From NCBI GenBank assembly GCA_030323885.1, contig CM059190.1, positions 88,449,865-88,513,864 of the forward strand: 64,000 bases of DNA, written 5' to 3'. The notes under the pieces are model-generated. The model was not told the origin of the DNA. It saw only the letters and a program-made list of their open reading frames with translations, and did no database searches. Positions 52,860 through 62,469 of this stretch are shown piece after piece (within the stretch, counting starts at the first letter, position 1; every line of letters begins with the position of its first letter). The position numbers and the translations under genes are program-made. This DNA comes from Branchipolynoe longqiensis (lineage: Eukaryota > Annelida > Polychaeta > Phyllodocida > Polynoidae).

Positions 52860-53212
52860 AATTTGTCTTAAAGGTGCATAGTCCGATAAAGTCATCAAAT
52901 TTTCAAAACGAAAGCATTGACCTAGATTTGATCCTACATCTAACTTTGATACTGATGCACTTATTAAGCATTTATTGTGACATAGAAGGGAATACTGGTG
53001 CAATTTAATAGGATTTGTTACTGCTGAACGCTATTGTGTCAGAGTGTTAACATGCTTGCCGAAATTAATTTAGAATGTTTGCACTTCAAATATCTCCAAA
53101 GTTAGCAATTTAAAATATAAGTTGCTTCAAACTAAAGCAAAGTAGATTATAACCATCAACCTATTATATTTATTTCAGAAACTCAAAACAATCCGGACTA
53201 TGCAACCTTAGT
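52860..53212. mobile_element. MITE family X, complete copy (~350 bp)
   Basis: Left TTAAAGGTGCATAGTCCGAT and the complement of the right end (CTAAGGTTGCATAGTCCGGA) are inverted repeats. The interior is non-coding. Target duplication is TTA-like but not certain. Confidence 0.75.
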
Positions 53213-53219
53213 ACAATGG

Positions 53220-53540
53220 AAATGGGAAATATTGTGCCTAGAACTGGACTCGAACCCACATCTCTTTGCAATCCCCCCCAGTGTGCTAACCAGTACAGCA
53301 CTTAGTCTCCCTGATGTCACCACACTACCCATGCCTACCTGTCTATGCGCCTCGTTGCCTGAGAGGTCAGTCGATAGGCCTACCACTACATTGTTATAAT
53401 ATAGCACGGATACTCTGGTAAACACTGTACTGTGTTATTCATAACAGTAAGCCCAGACGGGATTGCCGAATGAGTTGAGTGTATGTCTCCCGTTTTGGTA
53501 GATCGTGGGTTCGAACCCTGGTCTAGTCAAACAAATGACT
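53220..53540. repeat. tRNA-derived SINE heads in both orientations
   Basis: Minus strand 53225-53320 has GTGGGTTCGAGTCCAGTTC and TGTACTGGTTAGCACACTGG. Plus strand 53455-53535 has GATTGCCGAATGAGTTGAG and CGTGGGTTCGAACCCTGG. Both lack cloverleaf-quality stems. Confidence 0.65.
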
Positions 53541-53559
53541 TAAACATATATATATATAT

Positions 53560-54790
53560 CTCCAATAGATTGTGAATCTACCATCAGTAGGACATGAGTC
53601 TACGTTAAATAGGTCATATGTATATATTGAATAGTCGCATACCTATCTTGAAAGATCATGTGTCTAGTTCAAATAGGTCATGTGGCCATAGGTGGCGTTC
53701 TCTGTGGCGGAGTGGTTAGAGTGTCTGGCTTTTTTCTAGGTCAGACTCCTAATCTGAGGGTCGGCGGTTCGATTCCCTGTGCCCCCAGCTCTGCCAATTT
53801 GGATTTCCACTGCTGTGTATAACTTACAGCGTCATCAAAGGCCGGTTGTTCTCATGCCATGTCTATGTGGTGTGGGAGGGTAAAAGTGTAGGCTTGGGCT
53901 TTCTATCGACCAGCAGTGGAATGAGGAAGACCAGTCGTCTATGACTGAAATTTCCCCTGCTTAAACAACTAATGGACCAAAAAAAAAATTAAAAATGTCT
54001 ACTCCAAACAGGTTGTTTGTCTACTTCAAATAGGTCATGTGTCTAATTCAAATAGGTTGCAGGTCTATTTTAAATAGAGCATGTGTCTACTTCAAATAGG
54101 TCGGGTGTCTACTTCAAATAGGGCAGGTGTCTACTTCAAATAGGGCAGGTGTCTACTTCATAGAGGTTATGTGTCTACTTCAAATAGGTTATGTGTCTAC
54201 TTCAAATAATCATGTGTCTACTTGAAAGAGGTCATGTGTCTACTTCAAGTAGGTCATGTGTCTAATTTTAATAGATCATTCTCTACTTCAAAGAGGTAAT
54301 GTGTCCACCTCAAATGGGTAATGTGTCTACTTCAAATAGGACATGTGTCTACTTCAAATAGGTCATGTGTCTACTTCAAAGAGGTCATGTGTCTACTTCA
54401 AATGGGTTATGTGTCTACTTCAAATAGGTCATGTGTCTACTTCAAATAGGTCATGTGTCTACTTCAAGTAGGTCATGTGTCTAATTTAAATAGATCATTC
54501 TCTACTTCAAAGAGGTAATGTGTTCACCTCAAATAGGTAATGTGTCTACTTCAAATAGGTCATATGTCTACTTTAAATAGGTCAGGTGTCTACTTCAATT
54601 ATGCCATGTGTCTATTTCAAATAGGTCAGGTGTCTAATTCAAATATGCCATGTGTCTACTTCAAATGGGTCATGTGTCTACTTCAAATAGGTTATATGTC
54701 TCCTTCAACTGGGTTATTCATGTGTCTGGCTCGAAACGGTCATGTGTCTAGCTTGAATATGTCATGTGCTTACCTTGAATAGGTCCTGTA
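53560..54790 (+). repeat. 22-bp minisatellite, ~40 copies, interrupted by a SINE
   Basis: The unit is CTACTTCAAATAGGTCATGT(GT). Degenerate units occupy 53570-53690, then a SINE, then regular units to 54790. A distinctive run of variants (AATTTTAATAGATCATTCTC, then GAGGTAATGTG) occurs at 54262 and again at 54483. This gives a higher-order period near 221 bp, about 10 units. Confidence 0.95.
53695..53985 (+). mobile_element. SINE with long-arm tRNA-like head inside the minisatellite
   Basis: The head GGCGGAGTGGTTAGAGTGTC with B box GGCGGTTCGATTCCCTGTG resembles a tRNA with a long variable arm. The body ends GAAGACCAGTCGTCTATGAC then CTTAAACAACTAATGG and poly-A. The tail is type 1, but centre and head differ from 49505. 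Confidence 0.8.
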
Positions 54791-54850
54791 TTAAGACCCA
54801 AATAACTCTCCGTCTGCATGGAAGAACTACTCCATATTCAGAATCTTATT

Positions 54851-55618
54851 CCCCTGTCACACTACGACGTAACGAGCCAACGTGAGCCTAACGTGATGAT
54901 TTTTCGTCATTACGTTGCCGTACGTTGGGTCACGTTATGATGACGTCATAATGACGTTAGAGTGACGTCGAGCTACGTCATGTTACGTCGTGTTACGTCG
55001 GCGCGCGTCGAGGTTTTGAACCTGTTCAAAACTTTCAACGTATCTCAACGTGAAGCCGTTACGTTGGGATGACGTGACAATGACGTTAGGTTGACGTTCC
55101 GCGATCGTTATAGCAGCGTAAATGACGTTAGAGTCACGTTATGTCACGTCAGACCGACGGCCCGGGTGGGAGCAACGTGTGGGCAGCGTTTTGCACGTTA
55201 CGGTCACGTTACGGTCACGTTACGGTCACGTTACGGTCACGTTACGGTCACGGTTACGGTCACGTTACGGTCACGTTACGGTCACGTTACGGTCACGTTA
55301 CGGTCACGTTACGGTCACGTTACGGTCACGTTACGGTCAAGTTACGGTCACGTTACGTTCACGTCACACCCGTTACGGCGACGTTACGCTCACGTTACAC
55401 TAACGCCCGGTCACGTCGCCAATTACCCCTCCCCTCTAACGTTGTCACGTTACAGCTAACGTCACGACGTACACCCACGTTACTTTCACGTTACGCTCAC
55501 GTCAACTACGTTGCATTCACGTCCACAATTTGCATATTACGCCGATAACTTCGACGTGATATCATTATTTTCACGTTGTGGTTACGCTGACATAGTCACG
55601 TCGTAGTGTGACAGGGCC
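54851..55618. mobile_element. Harbinger MITE with an 11-bp tandem array inside (768 bp)
   Basis: The ends CCCTGTCACACTACGACGT and its complement are inverted. ATT flanks both sides (54848-54850, 55619-55621), the 3-bp target of the superfamily. The whole interior is built of ACGTTA/TGACGT motifs. From about 55199 to 55365 the 11-bp unit GTTACGGTCAC repeats ~16 times almost without change. Apparent proteins there are artefacts. Confidence 0.9.
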
Positions 55619-55696
55619 ATTAAGCAATTCCATCTGCAAGTTCTCTACAACCCACATATGCACAGTAGTCACCTTCACTGGGAGTCTGCTAATCAG

Positions 55697-56455
55697 GGGC
55701 CATATGCAGGAGTCAGTGTTACTGAGCCAAAACGCGTTTAGATGGGATTTCTGGTTTAGCGCCGAAAAGTTGGTATGCATGGAGCAGTGCTAGGCCTAAC
55801 ACCACGTGTTTAAGGTCCGCGATACTAACCCCGTTTCATATGACGTTTACGGGCCGTGTTAGCCTAAGCTTGTCGCCAAATCTATTGAATGCGATCATAT
55901 TTAACAGAATTACATACGCATTAAGTGAAATTTGATCAATTTAACCCTAAATTCGAACCGTTATTAAGGCTACCGCCGCATTGCTGGCGATATTAATAGT
56001 GTCGAATCGACGAATGTAAAGTAAACAAATCGCCGCCGTCACGACCGCCGCGTCGACCTCGACATCCATACTGGCCGACGTCTACGCATTGGTGGCAATG
56101 TATTAGCAATTTGTTTACTTTATGGTCGTCGATTCGAAAATATAAATATTAATATCGCCGCCGTTACGGAGGCAGCGTTAATATTGCTTCGAATTTAGGG
56201 TTAATTTCCTCAAAGGTCACTTATTACGTATTTAATTCTGTTAAATATGATAGCATTTAATAGATTTAAGCCTAATATATGGGTACAGACGCAGAGGGAT
56301 TTCCCAAATCTATAAATAAATTCAGGTTTAGCTAAAATGAAAGTGTTACGCGCTCCTGCATACGACTTGACACAGTTCCCGACGTCGGTGAAAGCTAAAC
56401 GGTAAAAAGCTCTAACACCAAACCCCGCTAACACTGACTCCTGCATATGGCCCCA
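55697..56455. mobile_element. TIR element, family Z, copy 2
   Basis: The left end GGGGCCATATGCAGGAGTCA and the mirrored right end are nearly perfect over ~30 bp. The interior shares TTTAACAGAATTACATACGC, AACCCTAAATTCGAA and GCCGCCG motifs with 40695-41567, partly as internal inverted copies. No coding frame is present. Confidence 0.85.
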
Positions 56456-56907
56456 GGGTTCCAAGGTACTTGACAGTTAGGTTACCACATGGGTCCCCCT
56501 GGTGGATCTTTGTAGAACTACCCGGCGCCTGCCACTACACCTAGTAGTGAAACAGTGTCATTAGACAGCACGCCGGGGATACATAGGCCTATGGGTGGTC
56601 TTCCCATTAAAGATTCAAAATCCATTGAATTGTATCTGTCGTCATATTATTTTTATTCACAGACGTTAGATTGACACAAGTGTTGCTTAGTCTACTGTAT
56701 TTCGGAGTAGCTGTTATTATAATTGACAACTTTTTCAGATATTTGCAATAGCAGCAAACATAATAATTTATGCATATGCACCAATTGACGTCAATTGCAC
56801 TAACGAATTCATTTGGTAACTAGGTCATGATGCCACTTGTTAAAGCAGGTGAGTTTTGATTGTCCAAAGGGAGACCCCTCCCCCCCCCCCCCCCAAGGAA
56901 ATGACTA
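56456..56907. other. Unassigned, with a poly-C run
   Basis: A poly-C run of 14 or more lies near 56880-56894. No gene. Confidence 0.45.
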
Positions 56908-57990
56908 ATGAGTGCATCAGATTCTAAGTTCTACATCTAGAAATGGATATGATATTATGAACTCTGTTATTCTTGTACCAGTAATTAAGGACAACATGGG
57001 AAGGATTAACAGTAAGGATAACTATAGACCTACAGCACTTGCAAGTATTTTGTCAAAAATATTTGAAAATGTACTGCTAGATAGACTGAAGTTGTATTTA
57101 AAAACAAATAATAATCAATATGGCTAAAAGCGAAAGCATGGGACAGATATGTGCATTTATGCTCTTAAGGAGATTATACAGAAGTATCATAGTTTAAATT
57201 CTACTATGTTTTTGTGTTTTCTTGATGCCTCTAAGGCATTTGATAGAGTGAATCATACAAAACTGTTTGAAAAACTAGTGCAGCGTTGTACTCTAGGCTA
57301 TCTAATCAGGATATTAATATTTTGGTATTCGCACCAATCAATGGTAGCCAGGTGGAGTGATGCCATATCAGAACGCTTCCAAATCAGTAATGGTGTATGT
57401 CAAGGAGGGATATAGTCCCCCATATTTATTTAAAGTTTATATGGATGACTTGTTGAAAACGTTAAATCAGTGTAAAACTGGATGTATTAATGGATTATTA
57501 CTTCTAAATCATCTTATGTATGCTGATGACTTGGTAATATTCTCACCATATAGAAGTGGACTGCAAATGCTACTTAATATATGATCTGAATATGGTATAG
57601 AAGCTGATATCAAATACAATGCTATTAAAAGTATGGTAATGATCATTTGACCGATTTGATTGTATACTGCCAAGATTTGGTGGAACTATAGAATGTATAG
57701 CATTAGAAAACTGAATGTAGCATATACTGACATTATGAGGTTATTACTCCGTCTACCTATGTATCACAGTGCTTGTCAGCTGTTTGCCAATATTGACAAC
57801 AATATTGACAACAATATTGGCAAACAATATTGGCAAACAATATTAGATTCCTGATAACAGCCTGGACGGCTGTTATCAGGAATCTAATATTCAAATTTAT
57901 TACTAGACTTGACAAGTCAGAAAATATTATAATACAGGGACTTGTGAAAATAGAAGAGAGTGATCTCAGATTTACGTCTGGCCTATGAAG
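56908..57990 (+). pseudogene. Rex1/CR1-like LINE reverse transcriptase, decayed
   Basis: Motifs appear in order over several frames: VIKDNMGRINSKDNYRPTAL (finger), STMFLCFLDASKAFDRVNH (motif A), ISNGVCQGGI, NHLMYADDLVIFSPY (YADD), then LWWN-like TAKIWWNYRMYSIRKLN and ACQLFANI, and after an inserted hairpin AVIRNLIFKFITRLDKSEN. The wording resembles Rex1/Babar-type elements. Stops and shifts make it non-functional. Confidence 0.8.
57839..57891. repeat. Perfect 24-bp inverted repeat with 5-bp loop
   Basis: AATATTAGATTCCTGATAAC... at 57839-57862 is the exact complement of 57868-57891, with loop TGGAC. The right arm is native LINE coding sequence, so the left arm is an inverted copy inserted beside it. 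It is preceded by AATATTG(A/G)CAA tandem units. Confidence 0.95.
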
Positions 57991-57991
57991 G

Positions 57992-58519
57992 CATTGGTGC
58001 AAACTACTGTTTGTAGACCAACATTTTGATATTGGTTAGTACTATTAGTATTCACATTAATTTGTATATCTACCTACTATGGACCAAATTATGTAACTAC
58101 CATAATCCTGAGTCTGAAACAACGAATTGAATTGAATATATGATTTCATCAAATATTCACTTTAAAAAAATAACTGACTTTGATAAATAAGCATTTTAAT
58201 TATATATTGAGCACTTTAGAGTACAAAATCATGTAGTTAGGCTATTTCAAAATCCACTTTAGTTGTTTTCTGTCAACTAAAATGTATTGTTGTCCTTTCC
58301 AGTTGGTCTTTTTTCTTTCTTTCTTTTTGACGAACCCCCAGCACAAAGAGTAGACATTGGCTATTGGGGTCCCAATGGGGCATTATATGGGGAATGTGCC
58401 AGCTTCTGCAAACAAGCAGATTTGATTATTGCAATGACGGCAGCTTCAGCTCAAACAAGGTATCATGATTTCATTTCAGCCCAGATGGCGTTTGTAGGTT
58501 TGTCCGTCTGAATCCTGCG
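57992..58519. other. Repeat fragments, no gene
   Basis: CCCCCAGCACAAAGAGTAGA near 58336 matches a block at 51625-51645 (interspersed repeat). The open frame 58287-58511 spans it and is not taken as a gene. Confidence 0.45.
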
Positions 58520-58855
58520 ACCAAATCGGCGACCAAATCGGTAGAGCACGGGCCTCACGTGTGGGAGATTAGGAGTTTGGTTCCCGGTCTAGTCAAACCA
58601 ATGACTAATAAGTTTGATACTTCTTGCTTCCTAGCCTGGTGCTCGGCATTAATAGGATAGGGCATGGACTGCTTAAAGCTGTGTCAGCATAATCTGACTG
58701 AGTTGGGGATATCAGGTCATGGTGCTGGCAGCCTGATTTCACAGTAGGACAGAACTATAAAGTCACATGAGTGTGCACTGTCACAAGTCAGTACCCGTCT
58801 TGATATGATCTTAGATGTTGTAAGGACGTAAAACTCCAACAACCAACCCAATATG
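58520..58855 (+). mobile_element. Complete SINE (tail type 2)
   Basis: The head ATCGGTAGAGCACGGGCCTC has a B-box-like AGTTTGGTTCCCGGTC. The centre GCTTCCTAGCCTGGTGCTCG ... ATAGGATAGGGCA is shared with the tail-type-1 SINE. Then comes the body of 22075-22235 and tail CTTAGATGTTGTAAGGACGT plus AACAAC. Confidence 0.85.
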
Positions 58856-59219
58856 ATGCACTACCCACGTGGGCCGGTGTAGGACGTTCAAAACACTACC
58901 CCGTTCAGAACACTATGGTAGTGTTTTGAACCTAGGTTCAAAACACTACCGTAGTGTTTTGAGCTTAGGTTCAAAGCACTACTGTTAGTTCAAAACACTA
59001 CCCCTACGTACGTTGAAAACACTACCCAAGTTGAAAACACTCATGACAAGGCAGTAGCATAAAGAATACAACCAAATTATATTTATTGTACAATTTGTGT
59101 AATAAATGTGGCAATATTGTTTATGGGGAAACATGGGTTCAAATCAGTGAAAACTATGAGTAATTGGTATTTCTCTGTGTATTTTGAAATTCGAAATTGA
59201 AATCGACATATGTGATTTT

Positions 59220-60150
59220 TTGGTGCTACGTCGGGATACGTCAGGAAGCGTTACGCGCGCATTGGTATACGTTGATCTACAGTGACGTTTGGCGGCGCGC
59301 GTTATGGCGACGCCGAGATACATTAGACGCGCTTTGCAGGAACGTTGTTCTGACGTTGTGTGACTTTGTCTTATAGACCTATTTCATATGACATCAGCAT
59401 GGGTATTTTGGTCAGTACTTGCGCTGCTTGGCTGCAGGACGATACACTGTCACACTGGAAACTCAATGGCTATGAGCAATCTTCATACAGAAAAACTTAA
59501 ATATCTCTAAAACGACACCACCTAGATATAAACCGCTTGGAACACATATAGAAAACACATTCACCAAATAGATTATATTAAATTCATGAGGTTAGAGTTC
59601 TGCATTTCTATTAATTTTGAATTAAAAAGACGTTTTGCACTGCGCGTACGGCAAACTCAATGCATTGTCAATGGCCGTGAGCAATCTTCATACGGAAAAG
59701 GTTAAATATCTCTAAAACCACACCACTTAGACACAAACTGCTTAGAACACATATAGAAAAAATATTCAACGAAAAGATTATATTAAATTCATAAGGATAG
59801 GGTTCTGCATTTCTATTAATTTTGAATAAAACCTTGAGAGAGCCAACGTTATGGCTACGTTAGGGGCGTGTCGAAATACGTTAAATGCGCTAGCAGATCA
59901 TTATGCGAATGGTAGGCACACGCCACGCACGTGAGGCTCATTCCCACACGTTGTGCCAAATGGTTGCTTTTTGTTGTTTTACGTCCTACCAACATCCAAG
60001 GTCATATCAGGATGGCACGCCAAACTATTACCACAACGTTGGCCGCACGCTACAAATACGTTGCGCTGACGCCTAAAAGTTTGACGTGTCTCGACGATTA
60101 AAAGTGATTTTGCGCGTGTATGGCGCGCTGGCGAGAAGCGTCTTGATATT
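59220..60150. repeat. Harbinger-like subterminal blocks nested in element W
   Basis: GATACGTCAGGAAGCGTTAC / GGCGGCGCGCGTTATGG (59232-59310) and TTTGACGTGTCTCGACG / GGCGCGCTGGCGAGAAGCG (60085-60142) resemble the end region at 33950-34040. A SINE tail (minus) lies at 59962-60025 between them. Probably an older MITE broken up by later events. Confidence 0.5.
59468..59829 (+). repeat. 159-bp direct repeat, two copies
   Basis: GAGCAATCTTCATACRGAAA to TGCATTTCTATTAATTTTGA occurs at 59475-59626 and 59678-59829, 203 bp apart, at roughly 85-90 percent identity by eye. Confidence 0.85.
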
Positions 60151-60274
60151 TACTTTAGAAAAATTATATGGCTACCATGATTAAGTTCCCGTCAAGCTCT
60201 TTCCATTGCTATATGTTTCATTGAGATCAAATGCATTCTCAAAATGTTCACACATACCTACTATAAATTCGCCC

Positions 60275-60360
60275 ATGGGTGTGAACTGTCACAATTCGGT
60301 GCCCGCCCTAATATGACCTTAAAATGTTGCTAGGACATAAAACAACAATCAACAACAACA
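60275..60360 (+). repeat. SINE tail type 2 fragment
   Basis: GTGTGAACTGTCACAATTCG, TGTTGCTAGGACATAAAACA and CAACAACAACAAC match the end of 58520-58855. Confidence 0.7.
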
Positions 60361-60679
60361 ACCCCTACTGCCTCACCTTACTGCATTCTGCCCCACCGTA
60401 CTGCATACTGCATCACACTACTACAAATGAAGCTGAATATGCAGCAATTATAACATATTTTTTAGAGTAGTGTTTTGAACTTAAGGTAGTGTTTTAAACT
60501 TAATGATAGTGTTTTGAGCGTGGTCACAGTAGTGTTTTGAGCCTACCTTCAACCAGGTTCAAAACACTACAGTAGTGTTTTGAACCTAGGTTCAAAACAC
60601 TACCATAGTGTTTTTGTGGGGTAGTGTTTTGAATTTACTACACCGGCTGCGGGTACCAGTGAAATAATAGCTAAAATGG

Positions 60680-61375
60680 TTTGCTACTAGATGGCGCCAC
60701 TGTACTCTAAACTATCTGTCACCAGGGTACCGAATGGCCCAACACACCAGCCTAATCAACATATGCATGAGGCATTGCCTGCAGCTGGGATGAGTCACCA
60801 CCACCCCGACGGGGTGGTGCCACCCTCCCAGGCTGTGGGGGGTGTTTTGATTGGGGGGCTGTGGGACGGCCAGTCGCTCTCTCCTCCCCAAGCCTTTGTT
60901 CACACTAGCAGCATAAAATTAATTATTAATGAAAAACTGACCGATGCTCCAGTCACACTGGACATTGGCACTCTATCCCTGACTCTTGAACGCGACAGAC
61001 CGGTTCTTGAGCAGGACCCCAGACACTATGTCTGATGCTAGCCAAATTCAACTATTCTAATTGAGAGTGTGTAACAACCCTGGCCCTTTGGTTCCATGGG
61101 CTGTAGGCACTGATTTTGGAGACTAACTATAGAGACCCATGAGTTGCGGTGTGAACAGAACAGGAGGGGTGAGGGTGATAGGTCACTGATAGGTGAGCAG
61201 GAGTTGTTGCCAATAAAGCACAACATCCTCACTGTCTATCCTTGTCTTGTCTTCCTTTCTTCCTTTGCATGGTTAAGGTGTTAGTAATCTGGGTTCGAAT
61301 GATAGCATCACAGGTGATATGAAGGGGAGAGTCTGTTGATATCATCTGGTGTCCAAAACTTGGCCGGGCATCCAG
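60680..61375 (+). repeat. LTR-like repeat R1, copy 4, 5'-truncated
   Basis: It matches 50750-51405: AACACACCAGCCTAATCA, CCAGTCGCTCTCTCC, GATAGGTCACTGATAGGTGA, AATAAAGCACAACATCC, ATCTGGTGTCC at 61345, and ends shortly after GGCCGGGCATCCAGAAATAT. Confidence 0.7.
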
Positions 61376-61394
61376 AAATATCACAAAAAGGTTA

Positions 61395-61790
61395 CTTTTT
61401 TACATTCCTATGTTTTTGTTCATAGTTTGACAACCATTTTTTCACAACCAATGTGGAATTAGTGAGAATTAAAATTACGTTCAGGTACATTTAAAAGTCA
61501 AGTTTTAGATTGACGTTTATGCAGATTTGCGCCTGAACTCTTCAAATGTATGTTATGTGACAGAGGCGCACAATCACTAACGTGGGTGACAATACTTTTA
61601 TTACAATGTTTGTCTGGCTCGGAAATTCTTTGACCATATACATCTAGATCAAATGAAAATTCCCCGATGGTCCTGTAGTGGAAAGAATGGCAGCACTGCT
61701 CAGTGGACACGCTCCAACCAGTGGTCCACAACTGGTTCATCAAAGGCTGTGGTATGTGTTGGCCTGTCTAAGGGAAAGTGCATATAAAAC
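61395..61790. repeat. MITE-Y fragment and reversed 200-bp-repeat fragment
   Basis: 61400-61545 ends in GCGCCTGAACTCTTCA (MITE Y right end). 61660-61775 on minus has GATGAACCAGTTGTGGACCA and GTTGGAGCGTGTCCACTGAG (dispersed repeat of 22357). Confidence 0.65.
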
Positions 61791-61890
61791 AGCCCTTGCT
61801 GCTTATCGGGAAGAGTAGTCTATGTGGCAGTAGTTGGTTGACTCCATAGAAATATGTCAGACTAACCAACTGTTTGACATCCAATAGCCG

Positions 61891-62143
61891 ATCGCGACCT
61901 TACTATAAAAGGTTCTATCTGACAAAATGGGGCTTTCGAGATCATGAGGACTGAAGTTGTGTAACAGCATGATAGCAAAGCAGATAGAACAGTATTATTT
62001 TTAATATATCTCAGTGAAAATACCAGTTGAGAAACAATTGTGTAACTGCATGATAGCCTTTTGTAGATACAACATTTTAAAATTCATAACACCAATTCGG
62101 TCACTTTGTCAGATAGAACCTTTTTATAGTAAGATCACCCGAT
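61891..62143. mobile_element. Short TIR element (~250 bp)
   Basis: CCTTACTATAAAAGGTTCTA at the left (from 61898) is mirrored by the complement at 62103-62133 (one extra A). The inverted repeats are ~30 bp. The interior is non-coding, with GCATGATAGC twice. Confidence 0.75.
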
Positions 62144-62469
62144 GATAAAAATCAATGTGCTGTAGAGGCACGGTTAAATAAAACAAAATTTCGTTTTTTT
62201 AAGAGGCAGGTTCGAGCATATGTACCCTCAATCAGGCCACGTGAGTGGTCACACAACTCACACCGAGCGCGGAGAGGCTACCTACTGGCTCCACGCTCAG
62301 TCAACATACATATAATTCAACATACATATTATATACAGTAAAACCTCTGTAACCAGCCACCTCCACAGATCGACCACTCCCCTATATCGATCGGGGGCGG
62401 CGGGTGCGGGGGCGGGTGCGGGGTCTGCGGCGGGCCGGGCGGGGCCGGCGGTGATGTGAAGGGTGGGGG
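62144..62469. other. Flank of the satellite; GC-rich lead-in
   Basis: Ordinary AT-rich DNA turns near 62385 into a GGGGGCGGCGGGTGCGG-type tract that leads into the satellite. No gene recognised. Confidence 0.5.

Larger units (their letters stand above)
58874..60646. mobile_element. Element W: termini made of inverted TTCAAAACACTAC motifs
   Basis: The left CCGGTGTAGGACGTTCAAAA and the complement of the right end (CCGGTGTAGTAAATTCAAAA) are inverted repeats of ~29 bp. Just inside each end, TTCAAAACACTAC and its complement alternate (58889-59045 and 60465-60635), making nested palindromes. The middle holds Harbinger-like subterminal sequence, a 159-bp direct repeat and a reversed SINE tail. No coding frame is present. 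I cannot assign a superfamily. Confidence 0.7.

Noticed and set aside
55091..55548. Arg/Tyr/Val-rich frames (SRYGHVTVT repeats)
   Set aside because: They come from the 11-bp tandem array inside a Harbinger MITE.
58287..58511. 74-codon plus-strand frame with a hydrophobic start
   Set aside because: It overlaps a dispersed repeat block shared with 51625-51645 and has no recognisable domain.
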